The notes under the pieces were generated by a model. That model was not told the origin of the DNA. It made no database searches and saw only the letters and a program-made list of their open reading frames with translations. DNA of 64,000 bases from Symsagittifera roscoffensis (taxonomy: Eukaryota > Xenacoelomorpha > Acoela > Convolutidae). Location of the stretch: positions 38,759,755-38,823,754 of the forward strand of contig NC_087066.1 of the NCBI RefSeq assembly GCF_963678635.1, in the 5' to 3' direction. Shown here in pieces: positions 31,775 through 44,800 of the stretch (positions are counted from its first letter, which is position 1; each line of letters opens with the position of its first letter). Both the position numbers and the translations under genes were made by a program.

Positions 31775-33222
31775 AATCTATCTATCTATTAATATGTTTA
31801 AATGCGGGGTTCACTATCTCACCATGTTTAAGCTTTTTCAACGTATTATTTTTGCATGGTTAAGCTATATCGTATGTTGCAATGGTTAAGAATTTTTTTT
31901 TCGATTTTCCAATTTGATTTTAGTGGTTATTTTACCGAGTTTGAATTAAGCAGCCCAAAATCGAATTAGGGGTTGCGAATTTTGCCTCCAATTTTGAATG
32001 CTCGAATCATTTAAATACAAAGCTTGAAGTAAACGAGATAAGACGATTTTTGAGATTTTTTAAAAAAATTTTCAGAAATTTCAATTAACAAAATAATTTC
32101 CAAAACTTGAAGTTCCCAAATCTGTAGTTGGGTATTGTCAGAGTGCTATCAAGGATTGCGAGTCTTGCCTCCAAATATGACTGCTCAATTCTTTGAAGTT
32201 TTCGAGGTTTGACGTTTTTTGTGATTTTTTCAAAAATTTTCAAAAAACTTAAATTATTATTATTTTTTAAAATCTGAAATTCCCAACCCTGTATTTGGGT
32301 ACTGTCAGAGTACTATCAAGGGTTGCAGGACTTGCCTCCAAATATGACAGCTCAATTCTTTGTAGTTTTTGAGATATGACGTTTTTTGTGATTTTTTCAA
32401 AAATTTTCAAAAAACTTAAGTTATTATTATTTTTTAAAATCTGAAATTCCCAACCCTGTAGTTGGGTCCTGTCAGAGTACTCTCAAAGATTGCGAATCTT
32501 GCCTTCGAATATGACTGCTCAATTCTTTGTAATTTTCGAGATATGACGTCTTTTGTGATTTTTTCAAAAAATTTTTAGAAAATTTAAATTATTATTTTTT
32601 AAAAATCTGAAATTCCCAACCCTGTACTTAGGTCCTGTCAGAGTACTCTCAAGGATTACGAATCTTGCCTCCAAGTATGACTGCTCAATTCTGTGTAGTT
32701 TTCGAGATGTGACGTATTTTGTGATTTTTTCAGAAAACTTAAATTATTATTATTATTTTTTGTAAATCTGAAATTCCCAACACTGTAGTTGGGTACTGTC
32801 AGAGTACTATCAAGGATTGCGAATCTTGCCTCCAAATTTCACTGCTCAATACTTTGTAGTTTTCGAGATGTGACGTTTTTTGTGATTTTTTCAAAATTTT
32901 CGGAAATTTTAAATTAATTATTTTTCAAAATTTTCGGAAAGTTTAAATTAATTATTTTTCAAAATTTTGAATTCCTAACCCTATAGTAGGGTACTCTCAG
33001 GGACTCTCAGTGGTTGAAAATCTGGCCTCCAAGTTTCTTCGAAGGCTCATTAAGTTTTCGAGATGACGCTTTTAAAATGGGAATCAAAAAGTTCGAAATT
33101 ACCAACCCTGTAATTGGGTTCAGTCAGAGTACACAAATTTTGCAGATGTTGTTTCCAATATATGCGGTTTTTCATGGATTGTGGAAAATTTTCGAAGCAC
33201 TGGAGGTGCGTTAAACGCTAGT
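31775..33222 (+). mobile_element. Helitron/HINE-like element with central tandem repeats (copy C)
   Basis: Starts with ATCTATCTATCTAT and the left module (31,775-31,925), then about seven tandem units of 160-173 bp (31,960-33,130), unusually regular from 32,118 to 32,900. Ends in a GCGTT/AACGC palindrome, CTAG (33,218-33,221) and T. Confidence 0.75.
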
Positions 33223-33389
33223 TGTTTTTATTCGTACGTTTAAAAGACATTTTGAAAAAAAGTGGTATGCTTAATTTTGGTTTTTGGTGGCAACTTTTCA
33301 AAACTAAGAATCAACTAACAACATGGTGTGGGCTTAGTGTTCTCGAGGCGATTCCAAAATTTTATTTTTGAAAATTTGACGAGGGATTT

Positions 33390-33440
33390 AATTTGGTTTT
33401 CGAGCAAATTTGGTTTTCGAGCAAATTTGGTTTTCGAGCT
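33390..33440 (+). repeat. 17-bp tandem repeat, three units
   Basis: AATTTGGTTTTCGAGCA repeated three times; the last base differs. Confidence 0.9.
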
Positions 33441-33809
33441 CCTCTTCCAAAATTTTAAAAGATTTTTAGGCACTTCTTTAGGGGGTTTGACCTTGAAATT
33501 CTCCTCTCCCAAAATTAGTTTCTAAAGCCGCCTTATGAAAAATTTAGGGTTTAGCGGAAATATTTAAGCGAGTTAATTTTTTGCAGTGGGTTGAAGCGAG
33601 TTTATTTTATGGAACCAATGTAATTTTAAAATGTTTTAAATATTGTTTTTGCTGTTAAGAACTGGTTTTTGATTTAATTTCGATTTGCGTTTTACAGGCG
33701 CTTCATTATATGCGTTGTATGTATCTGCCATTAGAAACCTAAGCATTAAAATGTTTGATGACCAACACTACAATGTTAAACTGCGTAATGTTCATTGTTT
33801 CAGATCAAA

Positions 33810-36060
33810 ATGTCCTCACTTCCCAAGCCGCAGTTGAAAGGCTTGTTCTGGAGGCACTACAAACTGGTCTGGTTTGGAGCCCTGGCTGCAGGAGCCAGCA
33901 GCTCTGCCTGCTACTATTACTACATGACATACATCAGGGATCGATACAAGCTGTACAAGCGAGATCAGATCATTTGGGACGGTGAGTATTGCAATGAGCT
34001 GTGTTTGGACATTTTTGTTCAGTTCTAGATTCGCAAAAGTTGTCATGATTTTCATTAAATAAAGACAGCACTCGCTAGACAGCTAACTGGTCTTTTGGTG
34101 TTATTGTCCTAGATGGGATTTAGATATTTTGTAAGTATAAACACCAGCGCATTTAGGGAGGGCGGACGCCCCCCTCCCTCAGGGATTCGACCCCCTGCCG
34201 ACAAAGGCCCCCCTTTGTACTATTTTGAGATATTCCTTTTTGGCTGACTGACCCTAAAAATCGCCTTCGGCGCCAATATATACTAAATTTCAGGGGAAGC
34301 GCGCGCCGAAAAAACGCAATTTTTTGGTAAAAATTTTCCAAAAAGTGCTCAAAAACGCTCAATTTGGGAAAGCTCCGAAAATCAGTTTGGTCGCCTTAAA
34401 AAAGGTCGACAAAATTTTCGATTTCTTTTGAAAATCTACCCCCCCCCCCCCTCGAAAATATCCTAGATCCGCCCCGAGTGTAAGTATTCAAAAGAGCAAA
34501 TAGAGGTAAAAACGCGAATTCCCCCCAATGGTTTTTAGATTTCCAGCGGAATTTTTCTTTATATTGATCTTTATTTCTCAAATTAGGATTAGTTAGTTTT
34601 ATAAAAAAAACTCTCAATCGTAAAAGATTATATTCATAAAACAATAATTTTCTTAAGTTGACTGACCCTTTTTCTACTATGTTGGTTATATTTCACAAAT
34701 TGAGCTTTTTTTGCAATTTGCTTATTGTTCCGACCACATTACTGAAATAACTTGAATGAGTTATAGTGGAGATTGGGTTTTTCGTCCAATTTTAGGTGCC
34801 TCAAGGAAAGCTAGTCTGTGTTTTTGGTTATTCAGACTCATTTTTAGTGAAAAGAGGAGACGTTTCTTCTCACTAAAAACCTTGAAAACGTTTGAACGAT
34901 TTTTTAGTATGTTTGTTTCAAATGGACATTTAAACATGTGTGCTTTAATTTTGTTTAAAAAAAAAATGTTTTTTAAATTCCAGAAAATGTTTTTGAAACT
35001 GATTTTGAAAAATGTTCTTTTTCGATGTTTGTGGTGGGAACATTTGTGTTACTTACTTAGCAAACGGTTATCAATGTTTTCTTCTTCAGAGTGAGGCAAC
35101 GTTACCCAGCCCAGAAAAAATAGCCAAAAACTTGCTTGTAATTCTTATGCAGGGGCATAGCAGCGGGCCTCCGTGAAGAGCTGAACAGCTCTTATGTTGG
35201 TCTTTTCCTTTCCCATGTTGAAAAAGCTTCTTAAATTATATCTTTTTCCTCTTGCAGCTGTTGCCGCTGAGATCCACACCAAGCCCAGGTGGGAAGATGA
35301 CTGGGAGAATGCTGTAAAGAAAACATTCAAAACGAGTGAAAACAAAAACTTGGGCCGTAAGTGTTCATTGCAATTCATTCTAGGGGAAAAAGTTCGAAGT
35401 CAATGGTATTGGTTAACGCAAGGTCTCGATAACCTTTGGGACCTGAGCTATGAAACTACTTAGCTGTGGTCAAAAAGTTTAGTCACTTGCTCAATGTATT
35501 AAATTAATGATGGAGGCAATTATGATGAGGTTCCGCTGCTCAGTATCAAAAAAGTCTCTGAATTTTAGATGTCACACTACGAAAATCGCTGATTTAATAA
35601 ATTAGTGCTTATTCGCTGTTTTGTTGCTTTATTCAAAAAATGTTACTTGGGCACCGTCTTAAAAAACAACGTTTCCTTTATTTAAATTGAAGTTATGAGT
35701 TATTGTCTTTCAAATAGCTGCGTAAGTTCTTGTCTCTCAAATAGCTATGTAATTTTTAGAGCACTTTGGAACTATTTGGGTTTATCGTAAAAAAAAACAT
35801 TTTATGATATTAAATGCCGGAGAACTGGTCTGGAATAACATAATTTTATTAAGTAAGTAGTTATTTTTATGGTTGAATTTATTTGCAGCTCTATAATATA
35901 GTGTTGGCTGTGTTTTGTTCCAGTGAACAAGTATGATAGGTGCTTGGAAGACGCTGAACAGAACTATTTCGACAAGTACGATCTGCCTGAGAAATACCAG
36001 TACAAGGGACTGCACCTCACCAGCGCCGCCAAAAGTGTCAAGCCCTGGCAGTGGGGCTGA
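33810..36060 (+). CDS. COX6C-like mitochondrial protein with long C-terminal extension, three coding exons
   Basis: Coding exons 33,810-33,981, 35,258-35,356 and 35,924-36,060; introns begin GTGAGT and GTAAGT and end in CTTGCAG and GTTCCAG, both phase 1. The product is 135 aa. Residues 1-55 match the COX6C pattern, a single-pass subunit of cytochrome c oxidase in the inner mitochondrial membrane: 'PKPQLKGLFWRHYKL', a membrane span at about 19-41, then a basic 'RDRYKLYKRD' segment. Known animal COX6C proteins are about 75 aa; here two more exons add about 77 residues ('PRWEDDWENAVKKTF', 'NYFDKYDLPEKYQYKG', ending in 'KPWQWG') that I cannot assign. A further acceptor (TTGTTTCAG) just before the ATG suggests a 5' UTR exon upstream. 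AATAAA lies at 36,162. It could also be another single-span respiratory-chain subunit. Confidence 0.72.
34160..34480 (+). repeat. Dispersed repeat in the first intron of the COX6C-like gene
   Basis: Sequence from GATTCGACCCCCTGC to GCGCGCGCCGAAAAAACGC matches, in reverse orientation, 59,665-59,860. A poly-C run and TCCTAGATCCGCCCC follow (34,440-34,475); a related stretch lies near 58,375-58,430. Confidence 0.65.
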
Positions 36061-36161
36061 ACAAACTAGGCGCACTTACTCTACCCTAGAGAACCTGAAA
36101 TGAATAAGAAGTGGTGATATATATTGAAAGAGACTTGAATTGACGGTCCCCTGTACTAACT

Positions 36162-36167
36162 AATAAA
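36162..36167 (+). terminator. Poly(A) signal of the COX6C-like gene
   Basis: AATAAA 102 bases after the stop codon. Confidence 0.7.
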
Positions 36168-36199
36168 CTCTGCACACTTTTAGCGTATTGATAAAACAA

Positions 36200-37110
36200 A
36201 ATACTTCAACAGGTAATAAAGAATTGACTATTCTGATATCAAGATCCTTTTCACCTGTACTAAAACTAATGAAATCTGAGAATTTATAGCATATTGATAG
36301 AATTCAGATAAGAAAAAAATTCGATATTCTGACGCCATGTTAAATTTTTTTCTAACCAAATTTAGCTATTTTCCGCTATAATGTTCGACCATTCGGCCGT
36401 GTTCAACTGTCAGTAAATTAGCGTTGGGTAGCATGAGTTTGTCAGTTGTTCCATTAAACGATCAAGGCTGTTATAATGTTAACCTCAATCATTTTAAGTT
36501 TAGTTGAATATAATATGCATATTAAGACGCGATTGGTCTTGCGCGATTGGTTTTTTGGTAGATTTTTAAGTTCAGTTTTTTTTTCCATAACGTGATCAAC
36601 TTATCGTTTCGAAAGTAGATTTTAATGGTCAGATTCCCCAGCGGAATCAAAAGTTTACTTATCGATCCATATTTCTGAAATTGGGTTATTTCATCAAAAA
36701 AGCATGACGACAGTGTGTAACAATAAAAAATGACAACTCGCAGCAAGGCAATTTTATCAGAATTCTTTGCTTTGTAGTTCCGTCTGAAGTATTCCTATCG
36801 AATCCCACACCCGCTAAGGCATGACTTTTTGATAGCAGTGCACTGCTAAATCAATATATTTCGCAATGAAACAAATTGATGCATTTTACTTTAAATAAAT
36901 GTAGTAAAAAAGTACTTAAAATAATAGTGTTGATTTTGTTCAAGGAAAAGTCCTAACATTAGTTCAAGCTGAAAATTGATTTTTCGCGGTTTCACTTTTC
37001 ATTTTTTTTAAGTGGCGTTTAATGCATTTGGAAAAAGCAAGGCAAATTAAGTTCTCTGAGTACGAAAGTTCAAATGGAGCGGAAAAGTGACTTAAGTTTT
37101 AAAAGTGGGC
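36200..37110. other. Intergenic DNA
   Basis: No gene or clear repeat recognised. Confidence 0.4.
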
Positions 37111-37112
37111 TC

Positions 37113-37330
37113 TAACGCTTGCGATTAGCAAGTGTTATCAAATCGGAACATGGGACTTTATTTTTGAGGGTAACAAATTGTTAATTAAAATCAGTTAAAT
37201 TATTTGATAGCTGGGTTCTTAGTAAATAAATGTTTTCAGCTTCTCCGCACGCATGGCCTAGAGGTAACAACCTTGACTGGTACGGCAAAGGTCCTATGTT
37301 TGAATCTGGCAAGGACTTGTTTTTTTTTTC
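37113..37330 (+). repeat. Composite SINE: hairpin module plus tRNA-like region
   Basis: The stem ACGCTTGC/GCAAGTGT with loop GATTA (37,115-37,135) is the same structure as at 24,262 with a changed but still pairing base. The tRNA-like part has A box TGGCCTAGAGGTAAC (37,254-37,268), a weak B box TGTTTGAATCT and a T run. Confidence 0.6.
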
Positions 37331-37949
37331 AATTGGGAAAAATCCAATAATAAAATTGCCAGCAATCTGATTTTTTTGTATTTTGCTGAAATTTCATATG
37401 GTTTTTATGGTTCGGCTTATTTTCCATCGGCTAAGTGACTTAGTTCTGCTTCTTTTCAAGGATGTGCTTACGGTGGGGGTTGGGGTGGGTAAAAATAGGA
37501 CTATCTGAACATTCATTCGTTTTTATTGACATCAATTTTGTTTTCGACTCAACCGAAGCTTACTCAATTTTTGTCGGCTTAGTTGCCGCTAGATGAAAGT
37601 TTCCGAGTACTTCCTCTGCTTAAACAACTTTTCAGGCAAAAGTTTAATTTTTTTTCTGTTTTGGTTTTGGGTTTCTGTTCTACTGTATTGGTCGCGCAAT
37701 CCCTTACTGCGTTGGCAGTTTCAAATTTCAATCTGAAAGAAAAATTTATCTTTTTTTAAGTATCATGTGTTCCATTTTGCTTATACAAGCGTAGTGGTGA
37801 GCGCAGTTTATAAGTGATACCTCTAATTTTTCCCAACCTACTTCGCAAATGAAATTGTACTAATTTGGTTGCTCTTTTATAATCATGATCTCGAGCATTG
37901 GAAATTTGATAGCATCTGTTCTCTGATTTATCAGTGGCTATTGTCAGGT
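37331..37949. other. Intergenic DNA
   Basis: Nothing recognised. Confidence 0.4.
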
Positions 37950-40900
37950 AACTAATGTTGCCAATGGCGCAGATGCAAGGACTTGAGACTGCAAATCTCA
38001 AGGTCACAGGTTCAATTACGACAATTGCAAAAGTGCTTCTAATGCGAGGATATATTTCTTCTTTCAATTTTTAGAACTACTTCGTGTCGTTTTCTCGTTT
38101 GTGTTTGTGACGCACAGCTTGGCCTCTATTGAAATCAATCATTAATATCTCTTAAATTAAGAAAGTCCATTACTTGGGGTTTTTAACTAAGTCACTCATT
38201 CGATATGTAATTATTCTTTGTTACAATAAGAGTTTTTTTGCTGTTGTGTTATGATACAAATTACGCAAATTTGTTTTTCAATAAAATTACCTTAACTTTT
38301 ATCAATTTTTATTTGAAAGAAAGCGGAGTGTTACTATACCACTGCATTTAGTTGTTACTTTCGATATATTTTCGAGATATACTTATTTGGGAAGCTTTTT
38401 GGTCATATGAAAGTGCTTCAAATTGTTGTAAACAAAATTGGCAATTTTTCAATACGCAGAAGCGAGGCGAAGTTTTGCACCGCCTGCGATACAGCACAAA
38501 TTTAGCATGAAAAATTGGCCGAGAGAAGAACGACCAAAATCGAATGTGAACTTCACAAAAGAAATAAAACCTCGTTCAAATTTTTTTCAGCTCTCGAAGT
38601 CAACCCTCAAAGTTCACATATACTATTTTTTTCGCTGTATAAGGCTACCAAGCCGACATGAAACGGGTAGAGTTTTTTGAAGCTGAAAAAATCAAAAATT
38701 GATTCCGAATTCGAGTTGGTATATGGAAAACAAGTATCAATTGTTGAATTCAACTGAGATAATTTAAAGTTAAATATGCTCAAAAATTATCGGTTGGCTG
38801 ACAAAAAAAAACAAATTTCCGGAAATGATTCATTGATTCTGATTCTCTCAGACAAGTTGTTTAACTGGGATAATTTCTGAGCTCTGCTTTGATAACTCAT
38901 GCTTAAAAACGCAAGCGGGGCATTACCATCAATTAGTCCCCAATAGAATTTGACTATTTAAAATAGAATACAAGATTTTTACTTTTTGCTTAATAACATT
39001 TAGTTTATAAATTTGTTCTGTGATTACACTTGCGAAGCAATGTGCTAGTACGAACTTTCTTTTTTTCCAGCCTAAGTCGCAAATATTGTTGCGACTTTTG
39101 TTGCGGCCATTAAGTCGCAGTTTTTGTTAGGATTAAAAGCAACAATATTTGCGGCGTCGAGTTTGCTGCATTGATATTTTTTGGCAGTAAGGTATTTTGA
39201 TATTTGGTTGCACCTTTGAAATTTAGTTGCACCTTTACAGCTTATTGATAACACGTGCTTTGACATTCGAATAGTTATGAATTTACACAGTTAATTCATT
39301 TTTAATTCATCAAGTGAACCGAAGAAAGCTATTTGTTTCAAACAACATAACAATAATGTCTCGATTTCAGAAATTTTGTAACTCAATATATCTCGCAATT
39401 TTTTGAAATTCCATATTTGTACATAATGTGGCTTTATCATTTGCAATTTTTTTACCTGCAAATTTGTATCTTTTTGTATTTGATGCTATTTTTGCTGCAT
39501 CGAATTGGCAATTTATTAGCATCTGTAGCTGCATTATTGGTGGCTAGTTTCGGAGATCTAAAGCATCCGTGGCTGATTGGTTAGTGTGTGAGACTCAAAT
39601 TTGCTAGGTCGCAGATTTTTGCTAATTCGAGTTTTTGCTAAGCCTGAGTTTTTCGAGGCTTATTTCTACTTTCTCTTGTGTCACTTGATAGAACTGCTTT
39701 TTGGTCCTGTTCTCGCAAGTGTTTGCGAAGCACAGCTTTGAATTTGTGTAAATTTCAGTTTGCTGTTTCAATTACTGCTTGTAATTAAGCAGAACTATAC
39801 CAGTCTAAACTTTATTAGGTTTCAGCGCTAAAGAGAAACCATGAGATCTAAAGTGCAACTGATGTCATGCGAACAATACCTAAAGTATCAGGAGACAAAA
39901 CTTCTTCGGTAAAGTAAATTTTAATAGATATGAAATGTATCTTGGCGTACTGAAAGTTCAGAAAAATTGATCCCAAAATTATTAACTAAAACGCCTTAAT
40001 TTTGGGTATGGGGTTTATCATAGTAGAAAATTAGAAAGCTATTTGTTTACAATGAGTCAGCTTCCGCGCAACATAGTGTAAAAAATAAATCTTAACTATG
40101 AAAGAAATGTCGGTTTATTTCTTAAATGAAATTTTTTGTACCCAGTTCGATTTTGCTTAGGTATTTTATTTCATATGTAAAAAATGTTAGTCGATAAGAT
40201 TCAATTTGCTACTATATTGTTCCACATACTTCAAGACGTTTTACTAGATTTTGATTATGCAAAAAAAAAATAATCAGGATAATAACTCAAATTCAAATAT
40301 GTTGCAGAATAAAGTCAGCATAAGATATTAATGGTCCATGAACTGATTATTTTTGAGCTGTTTTTGCTCCAAGAAAATTAAATTTGCATCTGCAGAGCCG
40401 TGGGCCCAAGTTTTTTAAGCTTATTAGTGAGATTAAGCTACTAGTGGAAAACAAGAAATTGAGCAACCACTTAATTTTTGTTTATGTGCAAAAATTACAT
40501 TTTAGGGAATTTGAAATTTACCCACTGAAATTTCGATAATTTTTTTCATTGATCCCCTCATTGGGTAATGCTTTAGAAATGCTTTAACCGCTTTAAAAAT
40601 AGTTGCAAACCTGCGGCAAAATTCCGAATTTTTGAAACCAATGTTGTTCGAGAAATTAACGCTTGTAAAAAAATTTTGGAATGTTTGGTGCAATATTGAC
40701 CTAGAATTTGAAAAAAATTTAAATCGTTTTATTGTTCACAATTTTTTTCAATAAGTAGAAAAAAAAGTTAAATGAAAATATCTGCAAGTTTCTAGTTGTT
40801 GTCATTGTGTTGCAATCCAATATTTGGGTTTGAACGTAGTTTGAAATTTTTGCAAAAAAAGTGTCTTGGATTGTTTTTTTTTGTGTTCGTGTTTTTTCTT

Positions 40901-41735
40901 GTTTTTCAGGTGCAAATAATTAATCAAAAGGTTTATGTTGATGTTGCTGTGTTGTATTCCGTTCTCTAGGTTTGAGTTCTCGTAAAGTTTTATATATTTT
41001 TTCAATCGTAGGCTTATTGTGGGCATTCAGTAGGCTCACCTTGATTTTATTTTGATAATGTAAATTAGAATGAAACAAATTGTTAAAGCGATATTTTTTC
41101 TGGCTGAAAATTGTATTTTAAATTTTTTTAAAATTTTTTTCTTCCTTTTTTATTTTCTTCCTTAATTGATAAATTGTTGTATATCGACAATTTTACTAAA
41201 GGAGCTTTTTTGCCGGTCTTAACTCAATGTTATTTGCAGATTTAACTAATGTAAACCCACTATTATAATTTTATTATAGGGTCGGATGTTTTCAATGAAT
41301 TTCTTCGTATACTAGCTAAAATGTGTCCGCTCTATAAATTGAGGCATGTTAGTTGGTAATTTTTTTTTTTCAAATTGACTGGTACTGCTAATGCGTCATA
41401 ATTGGCTTGCGTCACTTAGCAATTATGTAGACTCATAATTGGCGTGCGTCCATTATGAATTTTTGTAGACTCAAGGTTCAGTTCTGATTCAGTTTTCCCA
41501 GTAGCGTTATCGGTCATATTTTTGCTTGGTATGCGAAGTGCAACTTCGCCTCTGTGTATATAATTTTAATATAATTATAATATATATATTTATGTCGCCA
41601 CTGATCTTTTTTTAAGCGAAACTTGGGGTTATTAGCGCGCGATATACTTCGAAATTTTCACGCGTAACCGCAGTAACTTTGCGCTGTAAAAACGGGCTCA
41701 GAAACTATTTCAAATTGAGTTGAGGCATCCTAGTT
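37950..41735 (+). repeat. 3.8-kb direct repeat, unit 1
   Basis: Nearly identical to 41,804-45,967. The unit begins AACTAATGTTGCC with a tRNA-like sequence and ends GGCATCCTAGTT. The interior contains TAAGTCGC/TTGCTGCATCG segments (39,060-39,740), also present diverged at 58,470-59,635, and a 3' segment (41,300-41,560) also present near 55,940-56,195. No convincing ORF; the longest (80, 64 and 63 codons) are conserved only because the copies are young. Confidence 0.9.
37955..38030 (+). repeat. tRNA-Cys-like sequence at start of unit 1
   Basis: A box TGGCGCAGATGC (37,965-37,976), a 7-bp anticodon-type stem CTTGAGA/TCTCAAG around loop CTGCAAA (GCA in the Cys anticodon position), and B box GGTTCAATTAC (38,009-38,019). 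The T stem is broken, so it is a tRNA-derived promoter, not a functional tRNA. Confidence 0.5.
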
Positions 41736-41803
41736 TCTTAAACTTTCTAATTACAAAAGTACTATATACTAAATGTAAAACTTTGTAATCAAAATATATA
41801 ATA

Positions 41804-44800
41804 AACTAATGTTGCCAATGGCGCAGATGCAAGGACTTGAGACTGCAAATCTCAAGGTCACAGGTTCAATTACGACAATTGCAAAAGTGCTTCTAATGCG
41901 AGGATATATTTCTTCTTCCAATTTTTCGAACTACTTCGTGTCGTTTTCTCGTTTGTGTTTGTGACGCACAGCTTGGCCTCTATTGAAATCAATCATTAAT
42001 ATCTCTTAAATTAAGAAAGTCCATTACTTGGGGTTTTTAACTAAGTCACTCATTCGATACATGCTAACAATTGGTGCAAAATTAGGGTTTGTCGGTACAA
42101 TCTTAATTTCTTTTCCACTTTCGTCCAACTCATCATGGAAATTTTTCAAATTACTGCTTATGTACAAGCATATCCAGCTGTATTGAGTTCTTGCAGGGAT
42201 TTGAGTGGAAGAGCCCTACAGGCAACGTAGCAACTCACTATTTTATCCTGAAGTCAATCGCTTATATCTCTTGAGTGACTGTTGAACAAACGTTAACAAT
42301 TTTATTCCAAGGTAGAATTGTTTAAAATAGTAAGACATTGGGTGTGTTAACTTGAGGTAAATTTTAGGTTATAACAGCAAAATTATCCCTGGTTCACCCT
42401 CGCGCTTCGGTTAGTTCGTACTCAAAAACGTAAAAAGGAGACAATTCGAGTAATTATTCTTTGTTACAATAAGAGTTTTTTTGCTGTTGTGTTATGATAC
42501 AAATTACGCAAATTTGTTTTTCAATAAAATTACCTTAACTTTTATCAATTTTTATTTGAAAGAAAGCGGAGTGTTACTATACCACTGCATTTAGTTGTTA
42601 CTTTCGATATATTTTCGAGATATACTTATTTGGGAAGCTTTTTGGTCATATGAAAGTGCTTCAAATTGTTGTAAACAAAATTGGCAATTTTTCAATACGC
42701 AGAAGCGAGGCGAAGTTTTGCACCGCCTGCGATACAGCACAAATTTAGCATAAAAAATTGGCCGAGAGAAGAACGACCAAAATCGAATGTGAACTTCACA
42801 AAAGAAATAAAACCTCGTTCAAATTTTTTTCAGCTCTCGAAGTCAACCCTCAAAGTTCACATATACTATTTTTTTCGCTGTATAAGGCTACCAAGCCGAC
42901 ATGAAACGGGTAGAGTTTTTTGAAGCTGAAAAAATCAAAAATTGATTCCGAATTCGAGTTGGTATATGGAAAACAAGTATCAATTGTTGAATTCAACTGA
43001 GGTAATTTAAAGTTAAATATGCTCAAAAATTATCGGTTGGCTGACAAAAAAAAAACAAATTTCCGGAAATGATTCATTGATTCTGATTCTCTCAGACAAG
43101 TTGTTTAACTGGGATAATTTCTGAGCTCTGCTTTGATAACTCATGCTTAAAAACGCAAGCGGGGCATTACCATCAATTAGTCCCCAATAGAATTTGACTA
43201 TTTAAAATAGAATAAAAGATTTTTACTTTTTGCTTAATAACATTTAGTTTATAAATTTGTTCTGTGATTACACTTGCGAAGCAATGTGTTAGTACGAACT
43301 TTCTTTTTTTCCAGCCTAAGTCGCAAATATTGTTGCGACTTTTGTTGCGGCCATTAAGTCGCAGTTTTTGTTAGGATTAAAAGCAACAATATTTGCGGCG
43401 TCGAGTTTGCTGCATTGATATTTTTTGGCAGTAAGGTATTTTGATATTTGGTTGCACCTTTGAAATTTAGTTGCACCTTTACAGCTTATTGATAACACGT
43501 GCTTTGACATTCGAATAGTTATGAATTTACACAGTTAATTCATTTTTAATTCATCAAGTGAACCGAAGAAAGCTATTTGTTTCAAACAACATAACAATAA
43601 TGTCTCGATTTCAGAAATTTTCTAACTCACTATATCTCGCAATTTTTTGAAATTCCATATTTATACATAATGTGGCTTTATCATTTGCAATTTTTTTACC
43701 TGCAAAATTGTATCTTTTTGTATTTGATGCTATTTTTGCTGCATCGAATTGGCAATTTATTAGCATCTGTAGCTGCATTATTGGTGGCTAGTTTCGGAGA
43801 TCTAAAGCATCCGTGGCTGATTGGTTAGTGTGTGAGACTCAAATTTGCTAGGTCGCAGATTTTTGCTAATTCGAGTTTTTGCTAAGCCTGAGTTTTTCGA
43901 GGCTTATTTCTACTTTCTCTTGTGTCACTTGATAGAACTGCTTTTTGGTCCTGTTCTCGCAAGTGTTTGCGAAGCACAGCTTTGAATTTGTGTAAATTTC
44001 AGTTTGCTGTTTCAATTACTGCTTGTAATTAAGCAGAACTATACCAGTCTAAACTTTATTAGGTTTCAGCGCTAAAGAGAAACCATGAGATCTAAAGTGC
44101 AACTGATGTCATGCGAACAATACCTAAAGTATCAGGAGACAAAACTTCTTCGGTAAAGTAAATTTTAATAGATATGAAATGTATCTTGGCGTACTGAAAG
44201 TTCAGAAAAATTGATCCCAAAATTATTAACTAAAACGCCTTAATTTTGGGTATGGGGTTTATCATAGTAGAAAATTAGAAAACTATTTGTTTACAATGAG
44301 TCAGCTTCCGCGCAACATAGTGTAAAAAATAAATCTTAACTATGAAACAAATGTCGGTTTATTTCTTAAATGAAATTTTTTGTACCCAGTTCGATTTTGC
44401 TTAGGTATTTTATTTCATATGTAAAAAATGTTAGTCGATAAGATTCAATTTGCTACTATATTGTTCCACATACTTCAAGACGTTTTACTAGATTTTGATT
44501 ATGCAAAAAAAAATAATCAGGATAATAACTCAAATTCAAATATGTTGCAGAATAAAGTCAGCATAAGATATTAATGGTCCATGAACTGATTATTTTTGAG
44601 CTGTTTTTGCTCCAAGAAAATTAAATTTGCATCTGCAGAGCCGTGGGCCCAAGTTGTTTAAGCTTATTAGTGAGATTAAGCTACTAGTGGAAAACAAGAA
44701 ATTGAGCAACCACTTAATTTTTGTTTATGCGCAAAAATTACATTTTAGGGAATTTGAAATTTACCCACTGAAATTTCGATAATTTTTTTCATTGATCCCC

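Noticed and set aside
31960-33130. Regular repeats with spacers resembling a CRISPR array
   Set aside because: Unit length about 165 bp, diverged repeats and a eukaryotic context; these are satellite units of a transposon.
37955-38030. Functional tRNA-Cys gene
   Set aside because: The anticodon stem is good but the T stem and acceptor stem do not pair; it is kept only as a tRNA-derived sequence.
38438-38680. 80-codon ORF conserved in both large repeat units (also 64- and 63-codon ORFs)
   Set aside because: Conservation reflects the youth of the duplication; composition is A+T-rich and there is no family similarity or codon bias.
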